A stretch of DNA of 64,000 nt from Stenotrophomonas rhizophila (GTDB lineage: Bacteria; Pseudomonadota; Gammaproteobacteria; Xanthomonadales; Xanthomonadaceae). Position numbers and translations under genes: made by a program. The notes below the pieces were generated by a model that saw nothing but the letters and a program-made list of their open reading frames with translations, made no database searches and was not told where the DNA came from. Location of the stretch: contig NZ_VDQT01000006.1 of assembly GCF_007667275.1 (NCBI RefSeq), positions 1 through 64,000 on the forward strand. Direction: 5' to 3'. Positions 1-8,945 of this stretch are shown one piece after another (positions within the stretch are counted from its first letter, which is position 1; each line of letters opens with the position of its first letter).

Positions 1-164
1 GCGGCCGCAGGCCGCCGCCGGGGGACATTTGCATAGGGGCCTGCCGGCCGCGGCGGGGCCCTCGACGCTCGCAGCGGCGGCCAACGAAGAGGTGTGCTGT
101 CCCGCCATGCGTCTGCGTGCCGCGACCGGGTATGCTTCCTGTACACACGAGCCGCAGAAACCCC

Positions 165-941
165 ATGAGCGATACCCCCCGCATCGCCTTCCTGGCCAGC
201 AACACCGAAGCGGCGCAGCGTGCCCGTGCGGCGATGGTGGCGCGCTACGGCGACCATGCGCCGGAACAGGCCGATGTGCTGTGCCCGCTCGGCGGCGATG
301 GTTTCATGCTGCAGACCCTGCACCGGCATGGCGCGCTGGGGCGGCCGGTGTTCGGCATGAAACTGGGCACGGTGGGTTTCCTGATGAACCAGTACCGCGA
401 GGACGACGGCGACCTGCCGGCGCGCCTGGCGGTGGCCGAACCCGCCAACCTGCGCCCGCTGGAAATGCTGGCGCTGACCGAATCCGGCACCACTACCGGC
501 TCGCTGGCCTACAACGACGTCTCCCTGCTGCGCCAGACCCGACAGGCCGCGCACATCGGCGTCGACCTCAACGGACAGGAACGCGTGGCCGAGCTGATCG
601 GCGACGGCGTGCTGGTGGCCACGCCGGCCGGCAGCACCGCGTACAACTACTCCGCGCACGGCCCGATCCTGCCGCTGGGGTCGCATACCATCGCCCTGAC
701 CCCGCTGGCCCCGTACCGGCCACGGCGCTGGCGCGGCGCCATCCTCAAGGCCGACACCGAGGTGCGCTTCCGTGTGCTCGACCCCTACAAACGCCCGGTC
801 AGCGTGACCGCCGATTCGCATGAGACCCGCGACGTGGTCGAAGTGACCATCCGCGAATCGCGCGAGCGCCGGGTGACCCTGCTGTTCGATCCGGAACACA
901 ACCTGGAAGACCGGATCCTCAGCGAACAGTTCATGTTTTGA
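165..941 (+). CDS. nadK: NAD kinase
   Basis: Phosphorylates NAD to NADP in the cytosol. The 258-residue product has the GGDG nucleotide-binding motif at residues 43-46 (after VLCP), and the NDVSLLR and TPAGSTAYNYSA motifs of the family. The length matches short xanthomonad NAD kinases. I chose the ATG at 165 because the product then begins directly with the conserved strand PRIAFLAS; an in-frame ATG at 117 would add 16 residues with no family character. The next gene begins within 20 bases, so the two are probably cotranscribed. Bases 1-164 hold no gene that I recognise. Confidence 0.93.
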   Translation: MSDTPRIAFLASNTEAAQRARAAMVARYGDHAPEQADVLCPLGGDGFMLQTLHRHGALGRPVFGMKLGTVGFLMNQYREDDGDLPARLAVAEPANLRPLEMLALTESGTTTGSLAYNDVSLLRQTRQAAHIGVDLNGQERVAELIGDGVLVATPAGSTAYNYSAHGPILPLGSHTIALTPLAPYRPRRWRGAILKADTEVRFRVLDPYKRPVSVTADSHETRDVVEVTIRESRERRVTLLFDPEHNLEDRILSEQFMF

Positions 942-957
942 AGGACCTTTGACCGCC

Positions 958-1902
958 ATGGGCGACAACACCCCCCGCTTGCTGACCGTTGCCGTGACCT
1001 CGCGCGCGCTGTTCGACCTTGAAGAGGGCCACGCGCTGTTCGAGGCCGAAGGCGTGGATGCCTACGCCGAGTACCAGCGCAAGCACGAAGATGACGTGCT
1101 GCGTCCCGGTGTCGCCTTCCCGGTGGTGCGCAAACTGCTTGCGCTGAACCAGGGCCAGTCGCCGGAGTCGCCGCGGGTGGAAGTGATCCTGCTCTCGCGC
1201 AATTCGGCCGATACCGGGCTGCGCATCTTCAACTCCATCCAGCATTACGACCTGGGCATCATCCGCGCCACCTTTACCGCCGGCGAGCCGACCTGGCCGT
1301 ACGTGAAGCCGTTCGGCACCGACCTGTTCCTGTCGGCCAACCCGGAGTCGGTGCGGCGTGCGCTGCGCCATGGCATCGCCGCCGCCACCATCCTGCCCAA
1401 GCCGCCGGGGGAAACCCTGGCCGCGGCCGAACCGGTCGACATGAGCCAGCCGCTGGGCCAGCTGCGCATCGCCTTCGATGGCGACGCGGTGATCTTCGGC
1501 GACGAAAGCGAGCGCATCTCGCGCGAACAGGGCGTGGAAGCGTTTGGCCGCCACGAGCGCGAGAACGCGCGCGAACCGCTCAGCGGCGGCCCGTTCCGCA
1601 ACTTCCTGTCGGCGCTGCACACGCTGCAGGCCGTGTTTCCCTCGGGCGAAGACGCACCGATCCGCACCGCGCTGGTCACCGCGCGATCGGCGCCGGCGCA
1701 CGAACGCGTGATCCGTACCCTGCGCGAGTGGGGCGTGCGCCTGGACGAGGCGCTGTTCCTGGGCGGCCGGCACAAGGGCCCGTTCCTGGAAGCGTTCGGC
1801 GCGGACATCTTCTTCGACGATTCGCAGCACAACATCGACAGCGCCCGGCAGCACCTCAGCGTGGCAGCAGGTCACGTGCCGCATGGCGTGGCCAATGATT
1901 GA
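958..1902 (+). CDS. 5'-nucleotidase, cytosolic type I-like
   Basis: About 314 residues, resembling the cytosolic 5'-nucleotidase (NT5C1-like) family that dephosphorylates nucleoside monophosphates. Family-like stretches include LLTVAVTSRALFDLE near the N terminus, LNSADTGLRIFNS-type sequence around residue 85, and FDGDAVIFGDESERI, which carries the aspartates of a HAD-type active site. An in-frame TTG at 949 is an alternative start; the AAGGA at 941-945 is too close to it and lies 12 bases from the ATG at 958. The stop codon is embedded in the left arm of an inverted repeat. Placement after NAD kinase suggests a role in nucleotide or NAD turnover, which is inference. Confidence 0.85.
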   Translation: MGDNTPRLLTVAVTSRALFDLEEGHALFEAEGVDAYAEYQRKHEDDVLRPGVAFPVVRKLLALNQGQSPESPRVEVILLSRNSADTGLRIFNSIQHYDLGIIRATFTAGEPTWPYVKPFGTDLFLSANPESVRRALRHGIAAATILPKPPGETLAAAEPVDMSQPLGQLRIAFDGDAVIFGDESERISREQGVEAFGRHERENAREPLSGGPFRNFLSALHTLQAVFPSGEDAPIRTALVTARSAPAHERVIRTLREWGVRLDEALFLGGRHKGPFLEAFGADIFFDDSQHNIDSARQHLSVAAGHVPHGVAND

Positions 1903-2150
1903 CGAGGGTCACGACCAACGGTCGTGACCTACCGGGGATGGCACGGTTGTACGGATGGCCGATGGACGGATGGGCCCATGCGGGGACGGCCCATGCGGGG
2001 ACGGCCCGATGCGCGGATGTGGCGATGGGCAGATGGGCCCGATGCGCGGATGGGCGCATGGCGCATGACCGACGGGCGGATCGGCCGACGGACGCACGGG
2101 CGGACGCCCGGCCGGGTAGGTCACGACCGTTGGTCGTGACCCCCGTCAAT
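1898..2150. repeat. Composite inverted-repeat element between convergent genes
   Basis: Two arms of about 38 bases, at 1898-1937 and 2113-2150, are near-perfect reverse complements. Each contains a palindrome made of GTCACGACC and its complement around an AACG/CGTT centre, preceded by ATTGACG and followed by TACC. The roughly 175 bases between them are low-complexity runs of GGATG, GGGCCCATGCG and GGGACGGCCC-like units. The left arm contains the stop codon of the 5'-nucleotidase gene, and the right arm contains the stop codon of the opposing DUF2939 gene. It probably acts as a bidirectional terminator or REP-type element. The arms are unlike the GTAG-headed REPs elsewhere in this window. Confidence 0.8.
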
Positions 2151-2685
2151 CCAACGGGAGCTCGATGTTCACCAGCTTCCACCGGAGCCCCTGCCGCTGC
2201 AGCACGAACACCACCGGCGCCCCCTGCGGCGTGTGCGTGGTGGCGGTGAATCGTGACGTCGACTCGAACCGGTGCGTCGCCCCATCCAGCGGCTTCGCCG
2301 CGCGGGGCGCCGCGTAAGCGTCGCTGCGTTCCAGGTCATTGCTGGCCCGCTTCCACAGCGTGTGGCCTTCCAGCAGCGCACCGATCCCCATCGGGGTAAC
2401 CATCGCGTCCACCGCCGTGCCGCTCAGCGTCTGCCCGGCGGTGAGCAGCAGCGCCCCGACCAGGTTCGACTGCACGTCCGGCCCGGCCCGCCGCACCACG
2501 TAATCGTCCAGCTGCGCGCGCAGGTTCGCGCGCAGCATCGGGAAGTCCACATACCGGTCCAGCGTCGAGGTATCCCGCTGTTCCACCGCCGTGGCCAGCC
2601 CACGCAGGGTCAGGTAGGGCCCACTGACCACCCAGCCGGCCAGCAGCACCACCACCAGGCCAATCAACAGAAGCAGCTTTTTCAT
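2146..2685 (-). CDS. DUF2939 family membrane-anchored protein
   Basis: 179 residues. A single hydrophobic segment at about residues 4-22 (after MKK) looks like a signal anchor, followed by a soluble domain with LRGLATAVEQRD and VDFPMLRANLRAQL. These features fit the DUF2939 family, whose function is unknown. The C terminus WKLVNIELPLD is typical of a small periplasmic fold. The ATG at 2685 immediately precedes the Lys-Lys of the signal. It converges on the 5'-nucleotidase gene, and both stop codons lie in the inverted-repeat element between them. Confidence 0.75.
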   Translation of the reverse strand: MKKLLLLIGLVVVLLAGWVVSGPYLTLRGLATAVEQRDTSTLDRYVDFPMLRANLRAQLDDYVVRRAGPDVQSNLVGALLLTAGQTLSGTAVDAMVTPMGIGALLEGHTLWKRASNDLERSDAYAAPRAAKPLDGATHRFESTSRFTATTHTPQGAPVVFVLQRQGLRWKLVNIELPLD

Positions 2686-2741
2686 GGCGCCAGCGTGCCG
2701 CAGCCCACGTCAACGCAGGGTAGACCGACGCACGCAGCACG

Positions 2742-2764
2742 GTAGCGCCGGCCGTTGGCCGGCC
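2742..2764 (+). repeat. REP (SMAG type)
   Basis: GTAG followed by the palindrome GCCGGCCGTTGGCCGGC, the classic Stenotrophomonas GTAG-headed REP. It stands alone between DUF2939 and DUF2461. Confidence 0.85.
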
Positions 2765-2776
2765 CAGGCGTGCTCA

Positions 2777-3463
2777 TCAGAACTCCAGATCCAGCGCCGC
2801 ACACAGGTAATCCACGAACGGCCCCAGCGTCACCAGATCCTTGGCCACCGTCTTCCGCAGCTTCGGCCCGGTCATGGTGGCATCGTCCAGCGAGCGCCAG
2901 AACACCCAGTTGCGGTGCTTCAGGTCGTCGATGAACTCGAAGTCCGGCTCGAAGCCACGCGGCGCGCGTACCAGCTTCTCGCTTTCCTCGAAATCGAACT
3001 TCTTCCGCAGCGCCGGCGCGTGCGCGGCCGCCTTCCAGGCCCCCGGATTGTCCACGATGAAGTGGCGGACCTTGCGCTGGGTGGCCGGTTCGGGGTGCCA
3101 CAGGCCGGCGCCGACGAAGCTTTCGCCGGGCTGCAGGTGGATGTAGAACGACGGCGCCGGCACCTGCTTGCGCCGCTCATGGAACAACCGCGCGCCCTGC
3201 CAGGTCTTGTACGGCGACTTGTCATTGGAAAACCGCGCGTCGCGGTAGATCCGGAACAGCGAGCCGCCCACCCCGCGCGGATCGGAACGGAAGTGTTCGC
3301 TGACCGCGGCCAGGTCCGGCTGCAGGTCGCTGATCAGGCGCAGGAACGGCTGGCGCACGTGCTCCTCGTACTTCGCCTTGTGTTCGTTGAACCAGGTCTT
3401 GTCGTTGTGGCGCGCCAGGCCACGCAGGAAGGTGAAGCTGGCGGGGGTGAAATAGGTACTCAC
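2777..3463 (-). CDS. DUF2461 domain protein
   Basis: 228 residues covering the whole DUF2461 (TIGR02453) family: FTPASFTFLRGLARHNDKTWF at the start, FRIYRDARFSNDKSPYKTW in the middle and FYIHLQPGESFVGAGLW after it. The biochemical role is unknown. The start is GTG and overlaps the stop of the exonuclease I gene by four bases (GTGA), so translation is probably coupled. It is the last gene of the leftward kynurenine/exonuclease block. Confidence 0.88.
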   Translation of the reverse strand: MSTYFTPASFTFLRGLARHNDKTWFNEHKAKYEEHVRQPFLRLISDLQPDLAAVSEHFRSDPRGVGGSLFRIYRDARFSNDKSPYKTWQGARLFHERRKQVPAPSFYIHLQPGESFVGAGLWHPEPATQRKVRHFIVDNPGAWKAAAHAPALRKKFDFEESEKLVRAPRGFEPDFEFIDDLKHRNWVFWRSLDDATMTGPKLRKTVAKDLVTLGPFVDYLCAALDLEF

Positions 3464-4899
3464 AGGCTGTGCTCCAGTTCGTTGCCCCAGTCGCGCAGGT
3501 GCTGCAACAGGGCCAGCTTGGTGGGATCGGCGGCGTGTTCCACCGCCAGCGCGTCCAGTTCGGTGCGGAACCCGGCCAGGGTCTGTTCGCCGAGCCCGGC
3601 ATCGCCGAGCAGGCGCTGGCGGCGATAGTCGTTCCAGCGCCCGCGCTCGGCCGCATCCAGCGTCTGGGCATGGTTGCGGGCGCGATAGCGGAACAGCAGT
3701 TCCGGCATGCGCGGGTCCTTCAGGCGTTCGGCGTAGCCGGCCAGCTCGGTCGGCGGCGCGGTGCGCAGCCGGCTCATCAGGGCCTTGTCGCCGTCGGCCA
3801 GGAAGCCGTCATACAGCGAGGCATCGACGTCGCTCGGCGTGGCAACGCGCTCACCGGCGTAGACCTGCCGCACCTTTTCCACCAGCGCCGGCCCCGCCGC
3901 GCGCACGCGCGCCGCGTTGGCTTCCACCCTGGCCACGTCGATCCCGAGCCGGGCGTGGTCGGCCGGACGCAGGTGGTTCCAGGCCACGAGCGCGGGCACC
4001 TTGTTCAGGTGCACTTCCTTCAGCGGCACGCGCTGTTCGCCCTCGGCCAAGTCGGCGGCGCGGGTGTACAGGCGCGCGGCCAGCGTTTCCGACGGCAGCG
4101 CCAGCAGCCCGTCGATGTCGCCTTCCAGGTCGAGCGCGATCACCCGGTTGCTGATGTAGGGGTGGCGCGCGATCGGCAACACCGGCGCGGCGCACATCCG
4201 CTGCGCCGGATAGCGCATCGAGATATGCAGCACCGGCTGCAATGCGTCCACGTCGAGCAGGCTGCCGACGAAGCGCTTGTCACGCAGCTTCAGCGCGTAG
4301 TCCCACAAGCGTGGCTGGGCCTGTTTGAACAGGCGTGCCATGCCGATGGTGGCGTGCACGTCCGACAGCGCTTCGTGCGCATCGCCCACGCGCACGTCGT
4401 TGGCCAGCGCCAGGTGTTCGAGCTTGAACGAGGTGGCGCCATCTTCGCGCTGCGGCCAGGCGATGCCCTCCGGGCGCAGCGCGTGTACCAGGCGCAGCAT
4501 GTCCAGCAGGTCCCAGCGCGAATTGCCGTTGCGCCACTCGCGCTCGTACGGATCGAAGAAGTTGCGGAACAGGCCGTGGCGGACGAACTCGTCGTCGAAG
4601 CGCAGCGTGTTGTAGCCCAGCGTGCAGGTGCCGGGCCGTGCCATCAGGTCGTTGATGCGTGCGAACGCCTCGGCTTCGCTCACGCCTTCGGCCAGCGCAT
4701 GCTGCGGCGTGATGCCGGTGATCAGCGTGGCGATCGGCGAGGGCAGCAGGTCGTCGGCCGGTTTGACGTAGAAGCTGACCGGCTCGTCGACCATGTTCAG
4801 GTCGGCATCGGTGCGGATCGCAGCGAACTGCGCGATGCGGGTGCGGCGCGGGTCCTGGCCGAAGGTCTCCAGGTCGTAGAACAGGAAGCTGTCGGCCAT
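3460..4899 (-). CDS. sbcB: Exodeoxyribonuclease I
   Basis: A 3'-5' single-strand DNA exonuclease acting in recombination and mismatch repair. The 479 residues match the family length. The DEDDh active site starts with FYDLETFG at residues 7-14 (Asp9, Glu11), followed by LGYNTLRFDDEFVRH and AHEALSDVHATI (histidine and aspartate of the last motif). The SH3-like and C-terminal helical parts follow (HLNKVPALVAWNHL). Its ATG overlaps the stop of the kynurenine monooxygenase gene by one base, so it is translated from the same message. Confidence 0.95.
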   Translation of the reverse strand: MADSFLFYDLETFGQDPRRTRIAQFAAIRTDADLNMVDEPVSFYVKPADDLLPSPIATLITGITPQHALAEGVSEAEAFARINDLMARPGTCTLGYNTLRFDDEFVRHGLFRNFFDPYEREWRNGNSRWDLLDMLRLVHALRPEGIAWPQREDGATSFKLEHLALANDVRVGDAHEALSDVHATIGMARLFKQAQPRLWDYALKLRDKRFVGSLLDVDALQPVLHISMRYPAQRMCAAPVLPIARHPYISNRVIALDLEGDIDGLLALPSETLAARLYTRAADLAEGEQRVPLKEVHLNKVPALVAWNHLRPADHARLGIDVARVEANAARVRAAGPALVEKVRQVYAGERVATPSDVDASLYDGFLADGDKALMSRLRTAPPTELAGYAERLKDPRMPELLFRYRARNHAQTLDAAERGRWNDYRRQRLLGDAGLGEQTLAGFRTELDALAVEHAADPTKLALLQHLRDWGNELEHSL

Positions 4900-6278
4900 C
4901 AGTGGGCGCCCTCCAGCACGCTGAGCTGCTCATGCACCACGCGCTCGAGTGCGGCCCAGTCGATGTGCTCCAGGCTGTCGTGGCCGGCGGTGGCCGCTTC
5001 CAGGATATGGCGCTGCAGCTCGGTTCGTTCCAGCGCCACCGCGTACGGCGTGTGCAGGAAGGTGACCATGGTGTAGTGCGGGACGAAGCGGGTCGGCCAG
5101 CGGGCCTGCAGCTGCTGTTCCAGCTCGCGCTGCAGCAGGAACGCCGGGTCGGCGACGCGGTCGCGCATTTCCAGGTAGTTCTCCAGCGCCATCTGCTGGA
5201 TCGCTTCGGCGTTGGGCTTCCGCTCGGCTTCGAACGCGGCGAACGCGGCGGCCAGCGAGTCCTGTTCCTGCAGTTGCCGCGCCAGGGCCACGCAGTCTTC
5301 GAAGGCGCAGTTCATGCCCTGGCCGTGGAACGGTACCATCGCGTGGGCGGCGTCGCCGAGCAGCACCGCGCGCCCCTGCAGGTGCCATTGGCGCAGGTGC
5401 AGGGTGCCCAGCAGGCCGGGCGGATGCTCTTCCCAGTCGCGGCGCAGGTTGGGGATCAGCGCCAGCGCATCGGGGAAATCGCGCGCGAACAGGGCCTCGG
5501 CCTCGGCACCGCTGTTGGTGGTGGCGAAGCTGGGGTTGCCTTCGTTGGGCAGGAACAGGGTGACGGTGAAGGTGCCTTCGTCATTGGGCAGCGCGATGCA
5601 CATGTAGTTGCCGCGCGGCCAGATGTGCAGCGCATTGGCTTCGATGCGGAAGCCGCCGTCGTCGGTGGGCGGGATCTCCAGTTCCTTGTAGGAATGGTCG
5701 AGGAACTCGGTGCGCTCATCCAGCGGGTACTTGCGGTTCATCGCCGCGCGCAGCGCCGAGCCGGCACCGTCGGCGCCGATCAGCGAATCGAAGCGGATGT
5801 CGTGCGGGTGGTCGTTGCGGTCGTCGATGAAGCGCGCGTAGCCGGCATCGAAATCCACGGTATGCAGGCGGCGGTGGAAGTGCACCTGCGCCCCGGCGTC
5901 TTCGGCCAGCTGCAGCAGGGTGGTGTTGAGGTCCTTGCGGTGGATCGACCAGATCACTTCGCTGTCGTCGCGACCATAGCGCTGCAGCTGCGGTTCGCCC
6001 TGGCGCGGATGCACCATGCGCCCGCGCATCATCACCGCCTTGGCCATCACAGCGTCTTCGACCCCGGCCTGGCGCAGCGCGTTGCGCCCGCGTTCGGCCA
6101 GGGCCAGGTTGATCGAGCGGCCGGACTCGTAATCGCTGATCCGCGGGTCGCCGCGGCGTTCGTACAGGGTGATCCGCCAGCCCTGGCGGGACAGCAGGAT
6201 GGCCAGCAGGGAGCCGGCCAGTCCAGCGCCGATGATGCTCAGGGAGCGGTGTGCAGGTGCGATCAAGTCAGGGTCCAC
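4899..6278 (-). CDS. kmo: Kynurenine 3-monooxygenase
   Basis: FAD- and NADPH-dependent hydroxylation of L-kynurenine to 3-hydroxykynurenine. The dinucleotide motif IIGAGLAGSLLA follows the start; GDAAHAMVPFHGQGMNCAFEDC is the second FAD motif; the Y-containing ELEIPPTDDGGF region is family specific. The open frame extends up to 6344, but that would overlap kynU and add unrelated residues. I prefer the GTG at 6278 (459 residues, the family length), 16 bases after the kynU stop. A TTG at 6266 is possible. No clear ribosome binding site precedes either codon, so coupling to kynU is likely. Confidence 0.93.
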   Translation of the reverse strand: MDPDLIAPAHRSLSIIGAGLAGSLLAILLSRQGWRITLYERRGDPRISDYESGRSINLALAERGRNALRQAGVEDAVMAKAVMMRGRMVHPRQGEPQLQRYGRDDSEVIWSIHRKDLNTTLLQLAEDAGAQVHFHRRLHTVDFDAGYARFIDDRNDHPHDIRFDSLIGADGAGSALRAAMNRKYPLDERTEFLDHSYKELEIPPTDDGGFRIEANALHIWPRGNYMCIALPNDEGTFTVTLFLPNEGNPSFATTNSGAEAEALFARDFPDALALIPNLRRDWEEHPPGLLGTLHLRQWHLQGRAVLLGDAAHAMVPFHGQGMNCAFEDCVALARQLQEQDSLAAAFAAFEAERKPNAEAIQQMALENYLEMRDRVADPAFLLQRELEQQLQARWPTRFVPHYTMVTFLHTPYAVALERTELQRHILEAATAGHDSLEHIDWAALERVVHEQLSVLEGAH

Positions 6279-6294
6279 GCAGGGAAGGGCGGGC

Positions 6295-7572
6295 TTACAG
6301 GCCTGCCCAGGATTCCACTTCTTCGACGAAGTGGTGCAGGTCAAGGTAACGGTTGTACAACGGCGTGGGCGAGATCCGGATCACGTCCGGTTCGCGCCAG
6401 TCGCCCAGCACGCCCACGCTCTGCAGGTATTCGAACAGGTTGCGGCCACGTTCGCGACCGCCGACCACGCGCAGCGACAGCTGGCAGCCACGCCGCTCGG
6501 GTTCGGCCGGGGTCAGGACCTCGAGCACCCCGGCCAGGCGGGCGCGGACCAGCGCGTCGAGCAGGCCGGTGAGCTGCAACGACTTGGCGCGCAGCGCCTG
6601 GATGCCGCCGGCCTGGTCGACCACGTCCAGCGCGGCGCGCAGGGGAGCGAGGCCCAGGACCGGCGGGTTGCTCAGCTGCCAGCCTTCGGCGCCGACCGCG
6701 GGCACGAACTGCGGCGCCATCTTGAAGCGGGTGGCTTCCTCATGGCCCCACCAGCCGGCAAAGCGCGGCAGGGTGCTGTCGCGGTGGTGGCGCTCGTGCA
6801 CGAAGCAGCCGGCCACGGCACCGGGACCGCTGTTGAGGTACTTGTAGTGGCACCAGACCGCGAAATCGGGGGCGATGTCGTGCAGCTGCAGCGGCACGTT
6901 GCCGACCGAGTGGGCCAGGTCGAAGCCGACCCGGGCGCCCTGCAGGCGCGCCATGCGGGTGATCGCGTCCAGGTCGAACACCTGGCCGCTGCGGTACTGC
7001 ACGCCGGGCCACAGCACCAGCGCCAGGCGCGGGCCGTGCTCGGTGATGGCGCGTTCGATCGCGGCCAGCGAGATCGTGCCGTTTGGTTCATCCGGCTGCA
7101 CTTCCACCAGGTCGGTGGCCGGGTCGAAGCCATGGAAGCGGATCTGTGATTCCACCGCGTGGCGGTCGGTCGGGAAGGCACCGGCCTCCATCAGGATCAC
7201 CGGGCGCTCCGCGCTGGGCCGATAGAAGCTGACCATCATCAGGTGCAGGTTCACGCTCAGCGTGTTCATGGCGACCACTTCGCTGGGCAGGGCGCCCACG
7301 ACCCGCGCCAGCTGCGCGTTGACCAGGCGGTGGTAGCCCAGCCACTGGGTCTCGCCGGTGAAATGGCCCTCGACCGCCAGCGCACCCCACTTGTCCATCA
7401 CTTCCTGCACCGCGGCCTTGGCCCGGCGCGGCTGCAGGCCCAGCGAGTTGCCGACGAAGTAGGTCTGGTCGCGGTGGTCATGCTGGGGGAACACGAACTC
7501 GGCCCGCAGGGCGCGCAGCGGGTCGGCGGCGTCCAGGGCAGTGGCATGGGTGCGGCTGAGGAGCTCGGACAT
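6295..7572 (-). CDS. kynU: Kynureninase
   Basis: PLP enzyme that cleaves 3-hydroxykynurenine (or kynurenine) to 3-hydroxyanthranilate (or anthranilate) and alanine. The 425 residues contain FVGNSLGLQPR near the N terminus, GFDLAHSVGNVPLQLHD, and the PLP-lysine segment WCHYKYLNSGPGAVAGCFVH. The ATG at 7572 gives MSELLSRTH and the family length; the open frame runs further up without homologous sequence. Upstream lies the dioxygenase gene, downstream kmo, so three consecutive steps toward quinolinate are clustered. Confidence 0.95.
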   Translation of the reverse strand: MSELLSRTHATALDAADPLRALRAEFVFPQHDHRDQTYFVGNSLGLQPRRAKAAVQEVMDKWGALAVEGHFTGETQWLGYHRLVNAQLARVVGALPSEVVAMNTLSVNLHLMMVSFYRPSAERPVILMEAGAFPTDRHAVESQIRFHGFDPATDLVEVQPDEPNGTISLAAIERAITEHGPRLALVLWPGVQYRSGQVFDLDAITRMARLQGARVGFDLAHSVGNVPLQLHDIAPDFAVWCHYKYLNSGPGAVAGCFVHERHHRDSTLPRFAGWWGHEEATRFKMAPQFVPAVGAEGWQLSNPPVLGLAPLRAALDVVDQAGGIQALRAKSLQLTGLLDALVRARLAGVLEVLTPAEPERRGCQLSLRVVGGRERGRNLFEYLQSVGVLGDWREPDVIRISPTPLYNRYLDLHHFVEEVESWAGL

Positions 7573-7656
7573 TGGGCGATTGAGGTTGTCTGTGAAAAGA
7601 CAGTTTATCGATCTGCCCCGCCTATGGGATGAACCCGACACGCGGGTCCATCGGGC

Positions 7657-8169
7657 TCAGGTGCCCGGCAACGGATCCACATGCCCGCACGCGTCGCAGG
7701 TGCGCAGCTCGATCGAGGCCTCGTATTCCTTGAACACCTTCGGCAGGTCGGTTTCGATGTTTTCCAGGGTGAAGTACTTCTCGTACAGCGTGTGGTTGCA
7801 GCGTTCGCAGAACCACATCACCCCGTCCTTCTCGTGCGCCTGGCGCTTGCGCTCGACCACCAGGCCGATGCCGCCAGGCGGGCGGCGCGGCGAGTGCGGC
7901 ACCTTCCCCGGCAGCAGGAAGATCTCGCCGGCGCGGATCGGGATGTCACGCACCGCGCCGTCTTCCTGCACCTTCAGGGTCATTTCCCCTTCGAGCTGAT
8001 AGAACCACTCCGGTCCCTCGTCGTAATGGAAGTCGGTACGGCTGTTCGGGCCGCCAACCACCATGATGATGAAGTCGCCGTTTTCGATCATCTTGTTGCC
8101 CACCGGCGGCTTGAGCAGGTGGCGGTTTTCTTCGATCCAGCCGAGCAGGTTGATGGGCGAGGGCAGCAT
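7657..8169 (-). CDS. nbaC: 3-hydroxyanthranilate 3,4-dioxygenase
   Basis: Opens the ring of 3-hydroxyanthranilate to give the precursor of quinolinate. The 170-residue cupin has the iron-binding and substrate motif NSRTDFHYDEGPEWFYQLEG (His, Glu) and a second histidine in PGKVPHSPRRP. The C-terminal pair of CxxC motifs (CERC and CDAC) forms the rubredoxin-like iron site typical of bacterial enzymes. I chose ATG 8169; the reading frame is open well upstream but that part is antisense to, and overlaps, the carbonic anhydrase gene frame. The symbol haaO is also used. Confidence 0.94.
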   Translation of the reverse strand: MLPSPINLLGWIEENRHLLKPPVGNKMIENGDFIIMVVGGPNSRTDFHYDEGPEWFYQLEGEMTLKVQEDGAVRDIPIRAGEIFLLPGKVPHSPRRPPGGIGLVVERKRQAHEKDGVMWFCERCNHTLYEKYFTLENIETDLPKVFKEYEASIELRTCDACGHVDPLPGT

Positions 8170-8207
8170 GGGGATTCCCGGGGAAAGGGGGCGCTGGGCG
8201 CGCGCGG

Positions 8208-8870
8208 TCAGTCGCGGCGGCCGCGGCGCGGCACGTGCGCCAGCGCTTTTTCGTAGGCCGGGCCAAGGTCTTCGGGCGCACCGACGTCGATGCCCATCTC
8301 GCGCACGCGGCCATCTTTCAGGCTGTAGACCCAGCCATGCACCATCAGCTTCTGCCCGCGCGCCCAGGCGTCCTGCACGATCGTGGAGCGGCAGGCGTTG
8401 ACCACCTGTTCGATCACGTTGAGCTCGCACAGGCGCGCATGCTTCAGTTCCGGTTCTTCGATCGCGTCCATGATGGCGGCATGCTTCTGCGCCACGTCGC
8501 CCACATGGCGCAGCCAGTTGTCGGCCAGGCCCACGCGGGTATTGTTGAGGCTGGCATGCACGCCGCCGCAGCCATAATGGCCCACGATCAGGATGTGCTT
8601 CACCTTCAGCTGGTCCACCGCGTACTGGATCACGCTCAGGCAGTTCAGGTCGGTGTGCACCACCACGTTGGCCACGTTGCGGTGCACGAACACTTCGCCC
8701 GGGGCCATGCCGATGATCTGGTTGGCGGGCACGCGCGAATCGGAGCAGCCGATCCACAGGTATTCGGGGTGCTGCTGCTTGGCGAGCTGGTGGAAGAAGT
8801 CGGGGTCTTCCTTTTCGATCCGGTCGGCCCAGTCGCGGTTGTTCTGCAGCAGCTTGTGGATGTCTTTCAT
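8208..8870 (-). CDS. can: Beta-class carbonic anhydrase
   Basis: Zinc enzyme interconverting CO2 and bicarbonate in the cytosol. The 220 residues have the zinc ligands Cys42 and Asp44 in IGCSDSRVPANQI and the His/Cys pair in VGHYGCGGVHASL, spaced as in Escherichia coli Can. The start MKDIHKLLQNN at 8870 is the conserved family start; the frame extends 11 codons upstream without support. It sits in the leftward block between a PaiB-like gene and the kynurenine genes. Confidence 0.96.
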   Translation of the reverse strand: MKDIHKLLQNNRDWADRIEKEDPDFFHQLAKQQHPEYLWIGCSDSRVPANQIIGMAPGEVFVHRNVANVVVHTDLNCLSVIQYAVDQLKVKHILIVGHYGCGGVHASLNNTRVGLADNWLRHVGDVAQKHAAIMDAIEEPELKHARLCELNVIEQVVNACRSTIVQDAWARGQKLMVHGWVYSLKDGRVREMGIDVGAPEDLGPAYEKALAHVPRRGRRD

Positions 8871-8945
8871 CGTTGCGGTGTCCCTGACGTGAGGTGGGGG
8901 CAAGGCGCAGCCGGCAGGGCCGCGTCGTCGCGGGAAACGGGTGGG

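Noticed and set aside
29..823. Open frame overlapping nadK in another frame
   Set aside because: Shadow of nadK; the nadK frame contains the full set of family motifs.
1924..2139. Short open frames on both strands inside the inverted-repeat element
   Set aside because: They translate low-complexity repeats (Arg/Gly/Met-rich) and have no ribosome sites.
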